Source: Betaproteobacteria bacterium (GTDB lineage: Bacteria > Pseudomonadota > Gammaproteobacteria > Burkholderiales > Burkholderiaceae_D). Taken from it: a DNA stretch of 64,000 nucleotides. Shown piece after piece: positions 28,698 through 37,625 of this stretch. The DNA is taken from assembly GCA_025356395.1 (NCBI GenBank), contig JANXTA010000062.1:35593-99592 (forward strand), in the 5' to 3' direction. The position numbers and the translations under genes were made by a program. Position 1 is the first letter of the stretch. The number at the start of each line of letters is the position of its first letter. Under the pieces are notes generated by a model. That model ran no database searches and had not been told where the DNA came from. It worked only from the letters and a program-made list of their open reading frames with translations.

Positions 28698-29714
28698 ATG
28701 ACGACGCGGACCATGCACCAGGCTTTTTACCGAACCGAGGCGGACATCTCCGATCAGCGCGACGCCGCCATGACGACGGATGCAACGGGCAGCCTGCACG
28801 AGGTCGAGGGACAGCTACGCCGCAAGTCGCAGCTGCTCGATGCGATCCTCGAGCACATGGTCCAGGGAATGATGCTGGTCAATCGGGACCACGTCGTCGA
28901 GGTCTGCAACCAGCGCGCCATCGAGCTGCTCGGCCTGCCACCCGCTTTGATGGCGCGCCAGCCCACCTTCGTCGAGGTGCTCGAGTACCAGTGGTCGACC
29001 GACGAGTTCGTCCATAGCTCCGAAGAGATCAAGGCCTTCGTGCGTGCCGGCGGGCTGATCGATCAGCCGAAATCGTACGAACGGGTGCGGCCCGACGGCC
29101 GCGTGATCGAGGTCCACAACGTGGAACTCGAAGGCGGCGGTCTCTTGCGGACCTACCTCGACATCACCGCCCGGCGCCGCGCCGAGGAACGCATCCGCCA
29201 TCAGGCGCGCCACGATGGCCTGACCTCGCTGCTCAATCGCGAGTCCTTCATTGAGTTACTCGGCCAGGCGATCATGAAGACGACGCATGAAGGCGGCGCC
29301 TTCGCGGTGCACTACCTCGACCTCGACGGCTTCAAGCCGATCAACGACGCGCTCGGCCATGCGGTCGGCGACCAGCTCCTCGCGTCGGTCGCGCAGCGCA
29401 TGCTCGGTGTGGCGCGCGATACCGACACGGTCGCACGCATGGGCGGCGACGAGTTCGCGATGCTCCAGACATCGGTCACCGATCCCGCACGGGCGCTCGG
29501 CCTGACCGAGCGCCTGCTACACGCCCTCGACACGCCGATCGAGATCGAAGGCCGCGAGATCCGCATCGGACTGTCGGCCGGCATCGCGCTCTTCCCGCAA
29601 CATGGCGTGACGCCGGAGGCATTGATCCGCAACGCCGACGCGGCGCTGTACCGCGTCAAGTCCGCGGGTGGTGGCGCCGCGCAGTTGTGTCGGGAGTCGC
29701 CGGTCCAGGCTTGA
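28698..29714 (+). CDS. PAS-GGDEF diguanylate cyclase
   Basis: A 338-residue cytoplasmic protein with a PAS domain of the PAS-7 type (about residues 40-165, ILEHMVQGMMLVNRDHVVEV). This is followed by a GGDEF domain with GGDEF intact at 249-253. The inhibitory I-site RxxD is present as RDTD, exactly five residues before GGDEF, predicting c-di-GMP feedback inhibition. It should make c-di-GMP from two GTP. There is no EAL domain and no membrane segment. The start is uncertain: ATG 28698, 28713 and 28770 are all in frame and none has a strong ribosome site. The PAS ligand is unknown. Confidence 0.85.
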   Translation: MTTRTMHQAFYRTEADISDQRDAAMTTDATGSLHEVEGQLRRKSQLLDAILEHMVQGMMLVNRDHVVEVCNQRAIELLGLPPALMARQPTFVEVLEYQWSTDEFVHSSEEIKAFVRAGGLIDQPKSYERVRPDGRVIEVHNVELEGGGLLRTYLDITARRRAEERIRHQARHDGLTSLLNRESFIELLGQAIMKTTHEGGAFAVHYLDLDGFKPINDALGHAVGDQLLASVAQRMLGVARDTDTVARMGGDEFAMLQTSVTDPARALGLTERLLHALDTPIEIEGREIRIGLSAGIALFPQHGVTPEALIRNADAALYRVKSAGGGAAQLCRESPVQA

Positions 29715-29837
29715 CGCAGGCCGTACGCGGTCGATCGGCAGACAGCGACTGTCGGTTGCGCGACTTTCACGCCGCCGCGTCGCAGCTGCCGAGCCGGCTC
29801 CGACATCCTTCGAGCCACGGCATCCGATCGCGTCCCC

Positions 29838-31526
29838 ATGTCCCTGTTCACCACCGTCGCGGCGTGGCCGAGTACGGCGCAGATGAGCCGCGCCACCGCA
29901 GCCCTCGTGGTCGTCGCGACCTGCGGCAGCGCGCGGACGCAGGAGGCCCCGCCCAGGCCGTCATCGCCCGCACAGCCGGTGGAAGCCGAAACGCCCGCCG
30001 GCGAAAAACTTCAGCGTGTCGAGGTCACCGGCACGCGTAACGTGACCAATCAGCGGCGCTACTCGACCGCGGCCAAGATCGTCATCGGACGCGAGGAGAT
30101 CGAGCAGTTCGGCGACATGACGCTGGCCGACGTGATGAAGCGACCGCCGAGACCGGCGCGCGCGCCATCGCCGGCACCTTCAATCAAGTCCAACAGCGAC
30201 ACGGTGCTCGACGAGACCGGCAGCGACATGGCCACCGTGCTCGACCAGCGCAGCGCGACCACGATCGACGATCGCTCGTGGAGCCTGAACGCCAAGCTGT
30301 TCCCCACCTTGAACGATGCGCATAGCCTGACTGCGGGGCTCGAGGCCGAAGGCGTGAACCGCACCGAGAACGCCCTCACCTTCATCAACGGCGCGCCGTC
30401 GCTGCCCAGCTTCGGCGGTGACATCGCCGCATCGACGCTGCGGCTGGCCGCGTTCGCGCAGGACGAATGGACCGTGTCCCCGACCGTGGCCGCGAACGCC
30501 GGGCTGCGCTGGGAGAGCATCCGCACCAGGAGCGCGTCGTACGGCGATCCCGTGCGCAACGACAGCATCGTGCTGACGCCGCTGTCGCATGCGGTGCGGT
30601 ACTTCGACGAAGCCGCGCGCGACCAGGCCCGCTTCAGCCTGACGCGCGGCTATCGGGCACCGACGCTTCAAAACATCATCGCGGTGCCGACCCTGTCGAC
30701 GTTGTATCCGGCGCCGGGGTTCAACACCGCGTCGAGTCCCGACAAGGCAGGAAACCCGGGCCGGCGTCCCGAACTCGCGACCGGTATCGACCTCGCGCTC
30801 GAGCACTACCTGAGCAGGAGCGGCGTGATCTCGATCAGCGTTTTCAAGCGCAACATCCGCGACCTGATCCGCAACGTGACGTCGCTGGAAACCGTGCCGT
30901 GGGCGGTCGCGCAGCGCTGGGTGACGCGGCCGCAGAACACCGGCGACGCGACGACGCACGGCGTGGCGTTCGACGCGAAGTTCCAGCTCGACGCGTTGAT
31001 GGACGGTGCGCCGCCGCTGACCTTGCGCACCAGCCTCGGCGTCCACGGGTCGAGCGTCAGCGGCGTGCCCGGCCCCTACAACCGTATCGACCAGCAACCG
31101 CGTGCGTCGGCCAACGTCGGCGGCGACTACAAGTTCCGCAGCCTACCTCTGACGATGGGCGGCAACTTCAGCTGGGTGCCGCCGTACACCGTGCAGGACA
31201 CGGCGATCCAGAGCCAGGGCTACGACCTGACGCGCGTCATCGATGCGTATGGGCCGTGGACCATCGACAAGACGACGAAGATCCGTCTGAGTCTCTCCAA
31301 CATCGTGCCGCGCAACTGCATCCCGACGAACACCATCGTCGGCAACGGGCAGTCGCAGCTGGTGACGGCGAACGGGCCGACGTATCGGGTGGTGGGGTTG
31401 CGGCTGGAAATGAAGCTGCAAGGACTCAGGCATCGTCCCACCACGAATTGCGTCGGTGGTAGGCCGGCGATTGCGCGTGCCCTTGCTACATTGAAGACCT
31501 GTGAAACACCCCGAGGCGTTGCATGA
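29838..31526 (+). pseudogene. TonB-dependent receptor with deleted plug and lost stop
   Basis: The frame stays open for 562 residues but is not a normal receptor. The N-terminus (KLQRVEVTGTRNVTNQRRY, then ADVMKRPP) is the start of a TonB plug. It then jumps straight to barrel strands. The middle of the plug is missing. Its end survives only in another frame, near 30149-30178 (ETGARAIAGTFN), so a deletion with a frame change occurred. Barrel landmarks such as QDEWTVSPTVAANAGLRWE and GYRAPTLQN remain. The normal C-terminal strand (YRVVGLRLEMKL) runs on for about 35 extra residues, so the original stop is gone. Without a plug it cannot gate siderophore-type uptake. It overlaps the next start codon as ATGA. 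Confidence 0.75.
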
Positions 31527-32227
31527 AACCGCATGTCATCTGCCTGATGATGAGTTCGCTCGATGGCCGCGTGGAAGTCTCCCGCTGGAGTCCGTCCAAG
31601 GGCGGCGACGAAGACCAGCGTGGCGCGCTCTACGAAGCGACCCACGCGAAACTCGACGGCGACGCGTGGATCTGCGGCCGCGAGACGATGGAGGAATTTG
31701 CAAAGGGTTTGCCGCATCCACCGGCTGACCCCGGCGTGCCCCAGCGACCATTGCATGTCGCGCGCAGCGGTGCTTCGCGCTACGCGGTCGGCGTCGACAG
31801 TGGCGGCAAGCTGCACTTTGGCGGCCCGACCGCGAACGGCGATCCGGCGATCGTCCTGCTCGGCAGCGACGTGACGGACGCACACCTGGCTGAACTTGCC
31901 GCGGACGGCGTCTCGTATTTCGTCGGCGATGCGCCGCACGTCGACCTCGCTGTCTGTCTTGCGATGCTCCAGCGCGAGTTCGGGATCGAGCACCTGCTGC
32001 TGGAAGGCGGCGGTGGCCTGGTCGGCTCGATGCTCGCGGCGGGTCTCGTCGACGAGTTCCACCTGCTGCTCTGTCCGGCCGTCGACGGAACGACCGGCGG
32101 TCGATCGATCATTGAAGCCGGCGAGACCGGCCTGGTCGATCGTGTGACGCTGAGCCTGACGAGTCACGAGCTGCTTGACGATGGCGTGCTGTTGATGCGA
32201 TACGCGGTGAGGTCGCGTCCAGCCTGA
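31523..32227 (+). CDS. RibD C-terminal/dihydrofolate reductase-like oxidoreductase
   Basis: A 234-residue NADPH-dependent reductase of the RibD-C/DHFR superfamily. The N-terminal MSSLDGRVEVSRW and the C-terminal LLEGGGGLVGSMLAAGLVDE are the family fingerprints; the latter binds the dinucleotide and dimer partner. Related stand-alone proteins reduce pyrimidine, pterin or other small substrates; this one has no deaminase domain, so it is not a full RibD. Its ATG overlaps the stop of the receptor remnant. It lies between two decayed pieces of TonB-receptor sequence. Confidence 0.85.
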   Translation: MKPHVICLMMSSLDGRVEVSRWSPSKGGDEDQRGALYEATHAKLDGDAWICGRETMEEFAKGLPHPPADPGVPQRPLHVARSGASRYAVGVDSGGKLHFGGPTANGDPAIVLLGSDVTDAHLAELAADGVSYFVGDAPHVDLAVCLAMLQREFGIEHLLLEGGGGLVGSMLAAGLVDEFHLLLCPAVDGTTGGRSIIEAGETGLVDRVTLSLTSHELLDDGVLLMRYAVRSRPA

Positions 32228-32489
32228 CTTCTGTGCCGTAGCGGCGAGTGGTGCTCGATGTGACGGTGCTGGTGGAGAACGCGAGTCCGGCGAGATGCCG
32301 ACATCGCGGTGCGAATGCGTAATCGCTCAGCTCAGGGAGTCGATGGATAGGCCGCCGGTCCACAGATCGACGGAAGCATCGCGTGCTCGACACGGGCTTC
32401 AAGGAGCGCTACGCCTCGAAGCCTGCGAGTTCCGGGACATCGGCGCGGCAGAACGCGACGGTGATGGTCACGGTCGCGGCGCTCTTCCT

Positions 32490-32815
32490 GACGGCCGGGA
32501 CTGGCGGCAATGCGACGACGCACGGCCCCGACTTCGATCCTGGGCAGATGCGCGATCAACGGCAGTCGATCCTCGCACCCGTCTACCGCAAACCCACGCC
32601 GTCGTACCGCTTGTAGGGCAACTGCCCGAGTGCGGACTACGGCTGCTGATCGATCTGCTGGGAAGCCCACCAATCCACGGCGGGGCCTGAGCCACATCGC
32701 GCCGCGCGACGAAATCACGACGAGCCCCATCATCAACAGCGGACAGAGGCGATGGCGGGTGCGAACGGACGGCTTGTCGTATCGTGGGGTCGCGGCTGGA
32801 GATGAAGCCGCAGGG
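32490..32815 (+). pseudogene. Second, heavily decayed TonB-dependent receptor remnant
   Basis: Two stretches match the C-terminal barrel of the receptor at 29838-31526. At 32500-32540, TGGNATTHGPDFD parallels TGDATTHGVAFDA, with a 15-base identity GCGACGACGCACGGC. At 32675-32815, GLSHIAPRDEITTSPIINSGQ parallels LSLSNIVPRNCIPTNTIVGNGQ. The DNA end CGGCTGGAGATGAAGC parallels CGGCTGGAAATGAAGC. Frames change between the two stretches, and the stop sits in the middle. This is a degraded duplicate of the barrel end. Apart from this remnant and the degraded gene at 32862-33371, the 32228-33472 stretch holds nothing identifiable. Confidence 0.65.
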
Positions 32816-32861
32816 TGGCGCCCATGGTCCGTGCGACTACAAGAAACAGCCCCCGTTCAGC

Positions 32862-33371
32862 TCAAGCACTTGGTGACCGCGCCGCCCAACCCTCGGTTGA
32901 TGACGCTCTTGATTCCGGATCAGCATCGACACCCAACGCGGTTTCGCAGAATTTAAGACCGACAGGCGGCGCCGGAAAACTTGCGATCGATTCAAGCTGC
33001 CCAGCCGTCATCACGACCGCTACGACGCCGTCCAGGGCACTCTCCGGTACGTTGAGCGCCTGCACCCAATTGTCTGCAGCGGCCGTCCTCATGAACTCGT
33101 CCAGCTCGGCAAGTCTGATGCCGAGAATTTCCTGATCAGGACTTCCTTGATATCCGCCGCAAGGGCTTCATCGTCGAGTTGTTGAACGCATGCGATGTCC
33201 ACCTTGGATTGTGGCTGCGACATCGCCTTTGACGAACAACTGAAATCCTTGGACACCAATGACCGAAAGCGACTTGGCGGTCGCACCGCCAAGGTCGGTG
33301 GACGCTGACGAAGTCGCGAAGACCCAGGGCAGAAACACGCTGCTGATGATCTTGAAGACCGGCAGCAACAT
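32862..33371 (-). pseudogene. Frameshifted gene of unknown function, lower GC than surroundings
   Basis: Reading the minus strand through three frames gives one continuous plausible protein. It starts with a signal-like MLLPVFKIISSVFLPWVFA, continues with KVDIACVQQLDDEALAADI, and after a shift near 33140 reads LGIRLAELDEFMRTAAADN and ALDGVVAVVMTAGQLESIA. An earlier shift lies near 33205. No family is recognised. Base composition here is visibly less GC-rich than in neighbouring genes, which hints at foreign origin. An alternative plus-strand frame (33259-33642) looks less protein-like. Confidence 0.35.
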
Positions 33372-33472
33372 CCGTCCCGAGCTGAAGCGGAAAAGGCAGT
33401 CGCAAAAGCTGGAGGCAAACGAAGGCGATGTCATAGCGGCCATTTGTTCACGAAGATCACACCGAGTCGGGG

Positions 33473-33566
33473 CGGAAGAGAATGGGAGTCGAACCCACCC
33501 GGGACCGCATGGCGGCCCCTGTCCGGATTTGAAGTCCGGCCGCCCCACCGGGAGCGTGTCTCTTCC
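33473..33566 (-). tRNA. selC: tRNA-Sec (selenocysteine, anticodon UCA)
   Basis: The reverse complement closely follows known bacterial tRNA-Sec. It has an 8-bp acceptor (GGAAGAGA/TCTCTTCC) and the conserved GGCGGCCGGACTTCAAATCCGG anticodon arm with TCA anticodon. The long extra arm (GGGGCCGCC...GCGGTCCC) and the TTCGACT T-loop are also present. The discriminator is G. The DNA continues CC then C instead of CA, so the terminal A of CCA is not encoded. The gene starts 15 bp after the selB stop on the same strand, indicating co-transcription as selA-selB-selC. It is charged with serine and converted to Sec-tRNA by SelA. Confidence 0.97.
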
Positions 33567-33581
33567 TGCGTTGTGGCTGCT

Positions 33582-35510
33582 TCAGGCGTCGAACAGCGAT
33601 GGCTGGATGACACGGTGGTCGTCGCCGATGCGGCGGGTGTAGCCGACGCGATCGAAGAACTCCAGGATCTGGATGGCGACCTTGCGACCGACGCCGATTC
33701 TGTCACGAAAGGGGGCCGCTCTCGCCACGCCGTCGGCCTGCGCGACCTCGGCAACGGCCTCTGCAAGCGACCGCACGGTGGCCGGCAGGAAGTAGTGATC
33801 GTGCGCGATGCGGTAGACCTCGCCGCGCGATGCGAGGCGCACGAACAGACTTCGCATCGCGGCCTCGTCCTCGGTCAACGCACGCGCCAGGTCCCGGATG
33901 CGCGGTGGGTTGTTCGGCTCGACGGCCTCCTGCAACAAGGCCTGCGCCAGCTCGAAACGTGAGCGGTCTTCCGGCGACAGCTCCACGCGATGATCGGGCA
34001 GGTGCAGCCACGCGCCGGTCTGCGAGAGCCGACCCTCGGCCTTCAGTGCATCGACGAGCGCGGTGAAGGTCGCCACGTCGACTGCCGGCGCCGCCATGCG
34101 ACGCAAACGATCGCGCCCGGGGCCGACCGAGTCGGGCGCCCGCGCGTGTTCGGCAGCGAGCACATCGACGACGCGGGCCAGCATCGCGCTCCAGTGCCTG
34201 ATCGAAAAGAGCGTGGTCCCGGAGGCGTGATCGACGGCGCGCGCCGACCACGTGTTCGCATCGAAGGCCGTGTTGTGCGCGATGTTCCAGCGAACCAGGT
34301 CGACGCCTTTCGCGCGGGTCTCGATCGCGTCGGCGAGCGTTGCCTGCGCATCGCCGGCCGCAGCGATGCGCAGGAAGTCCAGCCGCGCGTCGCTGCGCCG
34401 TCCGCGCGCGGGCACGTCGACATCGAGGACGATGCCGCCGGCGATGCTCCCCGACTCGCCGTCGCTCCCACTCACATCACGCAGCACGAAACGATCGCCG
34501 ACCACGAGATGGACGGGATGCTCGAAGACGATCTGGGCCAGCGCCGCGTTCGATCCGTCGACCGCTTCCTCGAGCAGCGCGACCCGTGCGTTGATCGATG
34601 CCGCACCCGCGTGGAAACGCACGCCACGCCAGGCGCGCGCATCGATGGTCATCGTGGCCGCATGGCCGGACGCGATCAGTTGCACGTCGACACGATCGCT
34701 CTCGATGGCGATGGCGCGCGCGACGATCCAGTCGCCGCGATGGACGCTGCTCTTCTCGATGCCACGGCCCGACAGGTTGAGCGCGATGCGCTGGCCGGCG
34801 TGCGCGATCAACACCGACCGGTTCTGCGCATGGATGCTGCGCACGCGGGCCTCGAGTCCGCCCGGCAGCAGCGTGAGCCGGTCGTCGATGGCAATGCTTC
34901 CCGAGAAGCACGTACCGGTCACGACCAGACCGATGCCCTGCAGCACGAACGCGCGATCGATCGCGAGGCGGAAGCGCTGGGTTTCGTCGACGTCTCGTCG
35001 ATCGCTGCCACGATGGGAGGTCAACGCCGCACTCAAGGCATCGACCCCTTCGCCGGTGACCGTCGAGACGGGCAGCACCTGCGAACCGCGATACGCGGTT
35101 GCGGCCAGAAGTTCGTCGATCGCATCGATGGCCGCCTCGCGACGATCGGCATCGACCGCATCGACCTTGCTCAGCGCGACGACGAGTTCCGTCACGCCCA
35201 GCCATTGCAGGATGTCGAGGTGCTCGCGGGTCTGCGGCATCGGTCCGTCGTCGGCAGCGACGACGAGCAGTCCGAGGTCGATGCCGGCCGCGCCGGCGAT
35301 CATGGTCTGGACGAACTTGCGGTGGCCGGGTACGTCGATGAAGCCGATCGGCGCGGCCGCGTCGTCGCCGAGCTGGGCATAGGCGAAGCCGAGTTCGATC
35401 GAGATGCCCCGCACCTTCTCTTCGGCGAGGCGATCGGTGTCGACGCCGGTGAGTGCGCGGACCAGCGACGTCTTGCCGTGGTCGACGTGACCGGCGGTAC
35501 CGATGATCAT
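33582..35510 (-). CDS. selB: Selenocysteine-specific elongation factor SelB
   Basis: A 642-residue GTPase close in length to other bacterial SelB. The G domain begins at residue 1 with [19 protein letters not shown], then has [12 protein letters not shown] and the specificity motif SKVDAVD. EF-Tu-like beta domains follow. The C-terminal winged-helix repeats (about residues 420-640) end in [21 protein letters not shown], the mRNA SECIS-binding part. It delivers Sec-tRNA to the ribosome at UGA codons marked by a SECIS hairpin. Its ATG overlaps the selA stop by four bases, and tRNA-Sec follows directly. Its expected client, the UGA-containing fdnG, is in the same gene cluster. Confidence 0.97.
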   Translation of the reverse strand: MIIGTAGHVDHGKTSLVRALTGVDTDRLAEEKVRGISIELGFAYAQLGDDAAAPIGFIDVPGHRKFVQTMIAGAAGIDLGLLVVAADDGPMPQTREHLDILQWLGVTELVVALSKVDAVDADRREAAIDAIDELLAATAYRGSQVLPVSTVTGEGVDALSAALTSHRGSDRRDVDETQRFRLAIDRAFVLQGIGLVVTGTCFSGSIAIDDRLTLLPGGLEARVRSIHAQNRSVLIAHAGQRIALNLSGRGIEKSSVHRGDWIVARAIAIESDRVDVQLIASGHAATMTIDARAWRGVRFHAGAASINARVALLEEAVDGSNAALAQIVFEHPVHLVVGDRFVLRDVSGSDGESGSIAGGIVLDVDVPARGRRSDARLDFLRIAAAGDAQATLADAIETRAKGVDLVRWNIAHNTAFDANTWSARAVDHASGTTLFSIRHWSAMLARVVDVLAAEHARAPDSVGPGRDRLRRMAAPAVDVATFTALVDALKAEGRLSQTGAWLHLPDHRVELSPEDRSRFELAQALLQEAVEPNNPPRIRDLARALTEDEAAMRSLFVRLASRGEVYRIAHDHYFLPATVRSLAEAVAEVAQADGVARAAPFRDRIGVGRKVAIQILEFFDRVGYTRRIGDDHRVIQPSLFDA

Positions 35511-36937
35511 CGGATGACTTCCTCCCCGGGGAAAGGAAACACGAAGCCGGCCCAGCTCCGCAGCAGGTCCTCAGTCTCCTCCACCGTCCGCAGATCCAGC
35601 CACATCGCGCCCTTGCTGACCCGCGACACGATCGGGATCGGCAACGCCCGCATCGCGGCATCGATCGCCGCGAGAACTCCTCCCCCGCCCTTCGCGCGCA
35701 ACGGCCTGATCACCAGCGCCGCGCTCGGCAACAGATCCACCGGCTGCGCGCCACTGCCGATCTGGCTCAGGCAATCCTCGACCGTGACCGATGCCACCGA
35801 CGCGAGCTTCTCCGCGAAGGCCGGCTGCACCGCATTCGCGACGGCCACGATGCGCGACCGCGGCCGCGTCAGCCAGCGCAGAGTCGTCAGCCGCTCCACC
35901 AGATGCTCGGGTTCGCGATACAGCATCAGCGTCGCCTCCAGCGCGGCCAGCGTGGCCTTGTCGCAGCGCAGGCAGCGCTTCAGCGGGTTCTTCTTCATCC
36001 GCGCGATCAACGCGCGCTTGCCGGCGATGATCCCCGACTGCGGACCGCCGAGCAGCTTGTCGCCCGAGAACGTGACGACGTCGGCACCGGCCTCAATGGT
36101 CTCGCGGACCGTCGGCTCGTGCGGCAGGCCGTGTCGGGCCAGGTCGATCAACGCACCGGCACCGAGGTCGACCATGAACGGCACGCCGGCCGCGTGACCG
36201 ACCTCGGCGATGGTGGCTTCGGCGACCTCGGAGACGAAGCCCTCGATGCGGTAGTTGCTCGCGTGCGCCTTCATCAGCAGCGCGGTCTTCGGCGTGATCG
36301 CATCGGCGTAGTCGCTGCGATGCGTGCGATTGGTCGTACCCACCTCGACCAGCCTGCAGCCAGCGCGACGCATGATGTCGGGCACGCGGAACGAGCCGCC
36401 GATCTCGACCAGCTCGCCGCGCGAGACGATCACTTCCTTCTTCGCGTTGCCCGCGCCGCCCAGCGTGTCGAGCGCGAGCAGCACGGCGGCCGCGTTGTTG
36501 TTGACGACGGTGGCCGCTTCGGCGCCGGTGAGCTCGCAGATCAGATGCTCGATCAGGTCATCGCGATCACCCCGCGTCCCGCCGTCGAGGTCGTACTCGA
36601 GCGCGAGCGGATGGCGCATCGCCTGCACGGCCGCCGCGATCGCGGGCTCGCTGAGCGGCGCGCGGCCGAGGTTGGTGTGCAGCGTCGTGCCGGTGAGATT
36701 GAAGACACGGCGAGCCCGCAGCGCGCCGCGTTCCTCAAGCAGCCGCAGCGTGCGCGCCACGATGACGGCGTCGTCGCTGGACGCGCCGTCGCGCCATGCC
36801 GTGCGTGCCTCATCGACCGCAGTGCGCAGGCACGCCGTGACCGACGTGGCCCCATGCGCAGCGCTCGCACTCGCCAGCGACGGGTCACGCAGCAACGCGT
36901 CGATCGACGACGGCGCGAACCGCGCTGCGGCGCTCAT
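35507..36937 (-). CDS. selA: L-seryl-tRNA(Sec) selenium transferase SelA
   Basis: A 476-residue PLP enzyme that converts Ser-tRNA(Sec) to Sec-tRNA(Sec) using selenophosphate. Family landmarks are VFNLTGTTLHTNLGRAPLSE, AATVVNNNAAAVLLAL and VEVGTTNRTHRSDY. The PLP lysine sits in TFSGDKLLGGPQSG (K294). It is full length. Its start overlaps a 28-codon open frame upstream (ACATGAGC), suggesting translational coupling. It is the first of the selA-selB-selC trio, downstream of fdhE and a GNAT gene. Confidence 0.97.
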   Translation of the reverse strand: MSAAARFAPSSIDALLRDPSLASASAAHGATSVTACLRTAVDEARTAWRDGASSDDAVIVARTLRLLEERGALRARRVFNLTGTTLHTNLGRAPLSEPAIAAAVQAMRHPLALEYDLDGGTRGDRDDLIEHLICELTGAEAATVVNNNAAAVLLALDTLGGAGNAKKEVIVSRGELVEIGGSFRVPDIMRRAGCRLVEVGTTNRTHRSDYADAITPKTALLMKAHASNYRIEGFVSEVAEATIAEVGHAAGVPFMVDLGAGALIDLARHGLPHEPTVRETIEAGADVVTFSGDKLLGGPQSGIIAGKRALIARMKKNPLKRCLRCDKATLAALEATLMLYREPEHLVERLTTLRWLTRPRSRIVAVANAVQPAFAEKLASVASVTVEDCLSQIGSGAQPVDLLPSAALVIRPLRAKGGGGVLAAIDAAMRALPIPIVSRVSKGAMWLDLRTVEETEDLLRSWAGFVFPFPGEEVIR

Positions 36938-37020
36938 GTCGGGATCTTCACGTCCGCTGCATCGCGCAGGTCGGCCGCGACGCCGGTCGATCCCACCACC
37001 AGCGCGGTGCGCTTGTCCAT
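36934..37020 (-). CDS. Short open frame overlapping the selA start, unknown
   Basis: A 28-codon frame (TALVVGSTGVAADLRDAADV in its middle) ends in a TGA that overlaps the selA ATG. It is in the same frame as the upstream GNAT gene. Beyond the GNAT stop codon TGA (37083-37081) the frame stays open for 48 codons to this point. It may be a coupling peptide for selA, a remnant of a lost gene, or a C-terminal extension reached by UGA readthrough. No ribosome site is obvious. Confidence 0.3.
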   Translation of the reverse strand: MDKRTALVVGSTGVAADLRDAADVKIPT

Positions 37021-37080
37021 GCCCTGTTCCAGGTTCGTGATGCGGTGGTGCGCGACGCTGCGGGTCGGCGCGCCAGAAAA

Positions 37081-37623
37081 TCAGGGCGTCGTGGTGTCCG
37101 GCGATTCATCCACCGCCTCGAGGTCGAGCCACATGTGGATCTTGGACGCGAACCCGTCGTCGAGCGCGACCGCGAACGGCTCGACGCCGAACGAGGCGAA
37201 GCCGCACTTGAGATACAGCGCCTCGGCCTCGCGGTTGCCTTCGGTCACCGTCAGCGTGACGATGCGGACGCCGTCGCGCTGCCGTGCTTCTTCGAGGATC
37301 TCGACGACGAGTCGTCGTCCCAGTCCGCGGTGCGCGTAGTCCGCGTGGACGTACATGCCGTACAGGAGCGCCCTGTGGCGCGTCTTCGGTCGCTGCTCGA
37401 AGCACAGCCCGACCACGCCTGCGAGACGCTCGCCGTCGAAGGCTCCGACGACGATCTCCTCGGCCGCGTCGCCGTCCTTCACGCGCCCTTCCCACCACGT
37501 CATCGGAAAGGGCTCGCGCTCGGACACGCTCGCGGTGAAGGCCACCGGATGCAAGGCATAGCCTTCGAGCATGAACTCGCGATACGGGGTCGCATCCTGC
37601 GACTTCAGGCGGCGGATCTCCAT
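37081..37623 (-). CDS. GNAT-family N-acetyltransferase inside the Sec/formate dehydrogenase cluster
   Basis: A 180-residue single-domain acetyltransferase. The acetyl-CoA pyrophosphate-binding motif is HRGLGRRLVVEILEEA, followed by a typical NREAEALYLKCGFASFG segment near the C-terminus. The N-terminus has REFMLEGYALHPVAFTAS. The substrate is unknown. It starts two bases after the fdhE stop and lies upstream of selA, so it is translated within the selenium/formate dehydrogenase operon. Whether it modifies a selenium metabolite or an amino acid, or is merely carried along, cannot be told. The stop is TGA and the frame remains open after it. Confidence 0.85.
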   Translation of the reverse strand: MEIRRLKSQDATPYREFMLEGYALHPVAFTASVSEREPFPMTWWEGRVKDGDAAEEIVVGAFDGERLAGVVGLCFEQRPKTRHRALLYGMYVHADYAHRGLGRRLVVEILEEARQRDGVRIVTLTVTEGNREAEALYLKCGFASFGVEPFAVALDDGFASKIHMWLDLEAVDESPDTTTP

Positions 37624-37625
37624 CG

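Noticed and set aside
33259..33642. Plus-strand 127-codon frame overlapping tRNA-Sec
   Set aside because: It runs through the tRNA-Sec gene and has no recognisable domain; the minus-strand reading is more protein-like.
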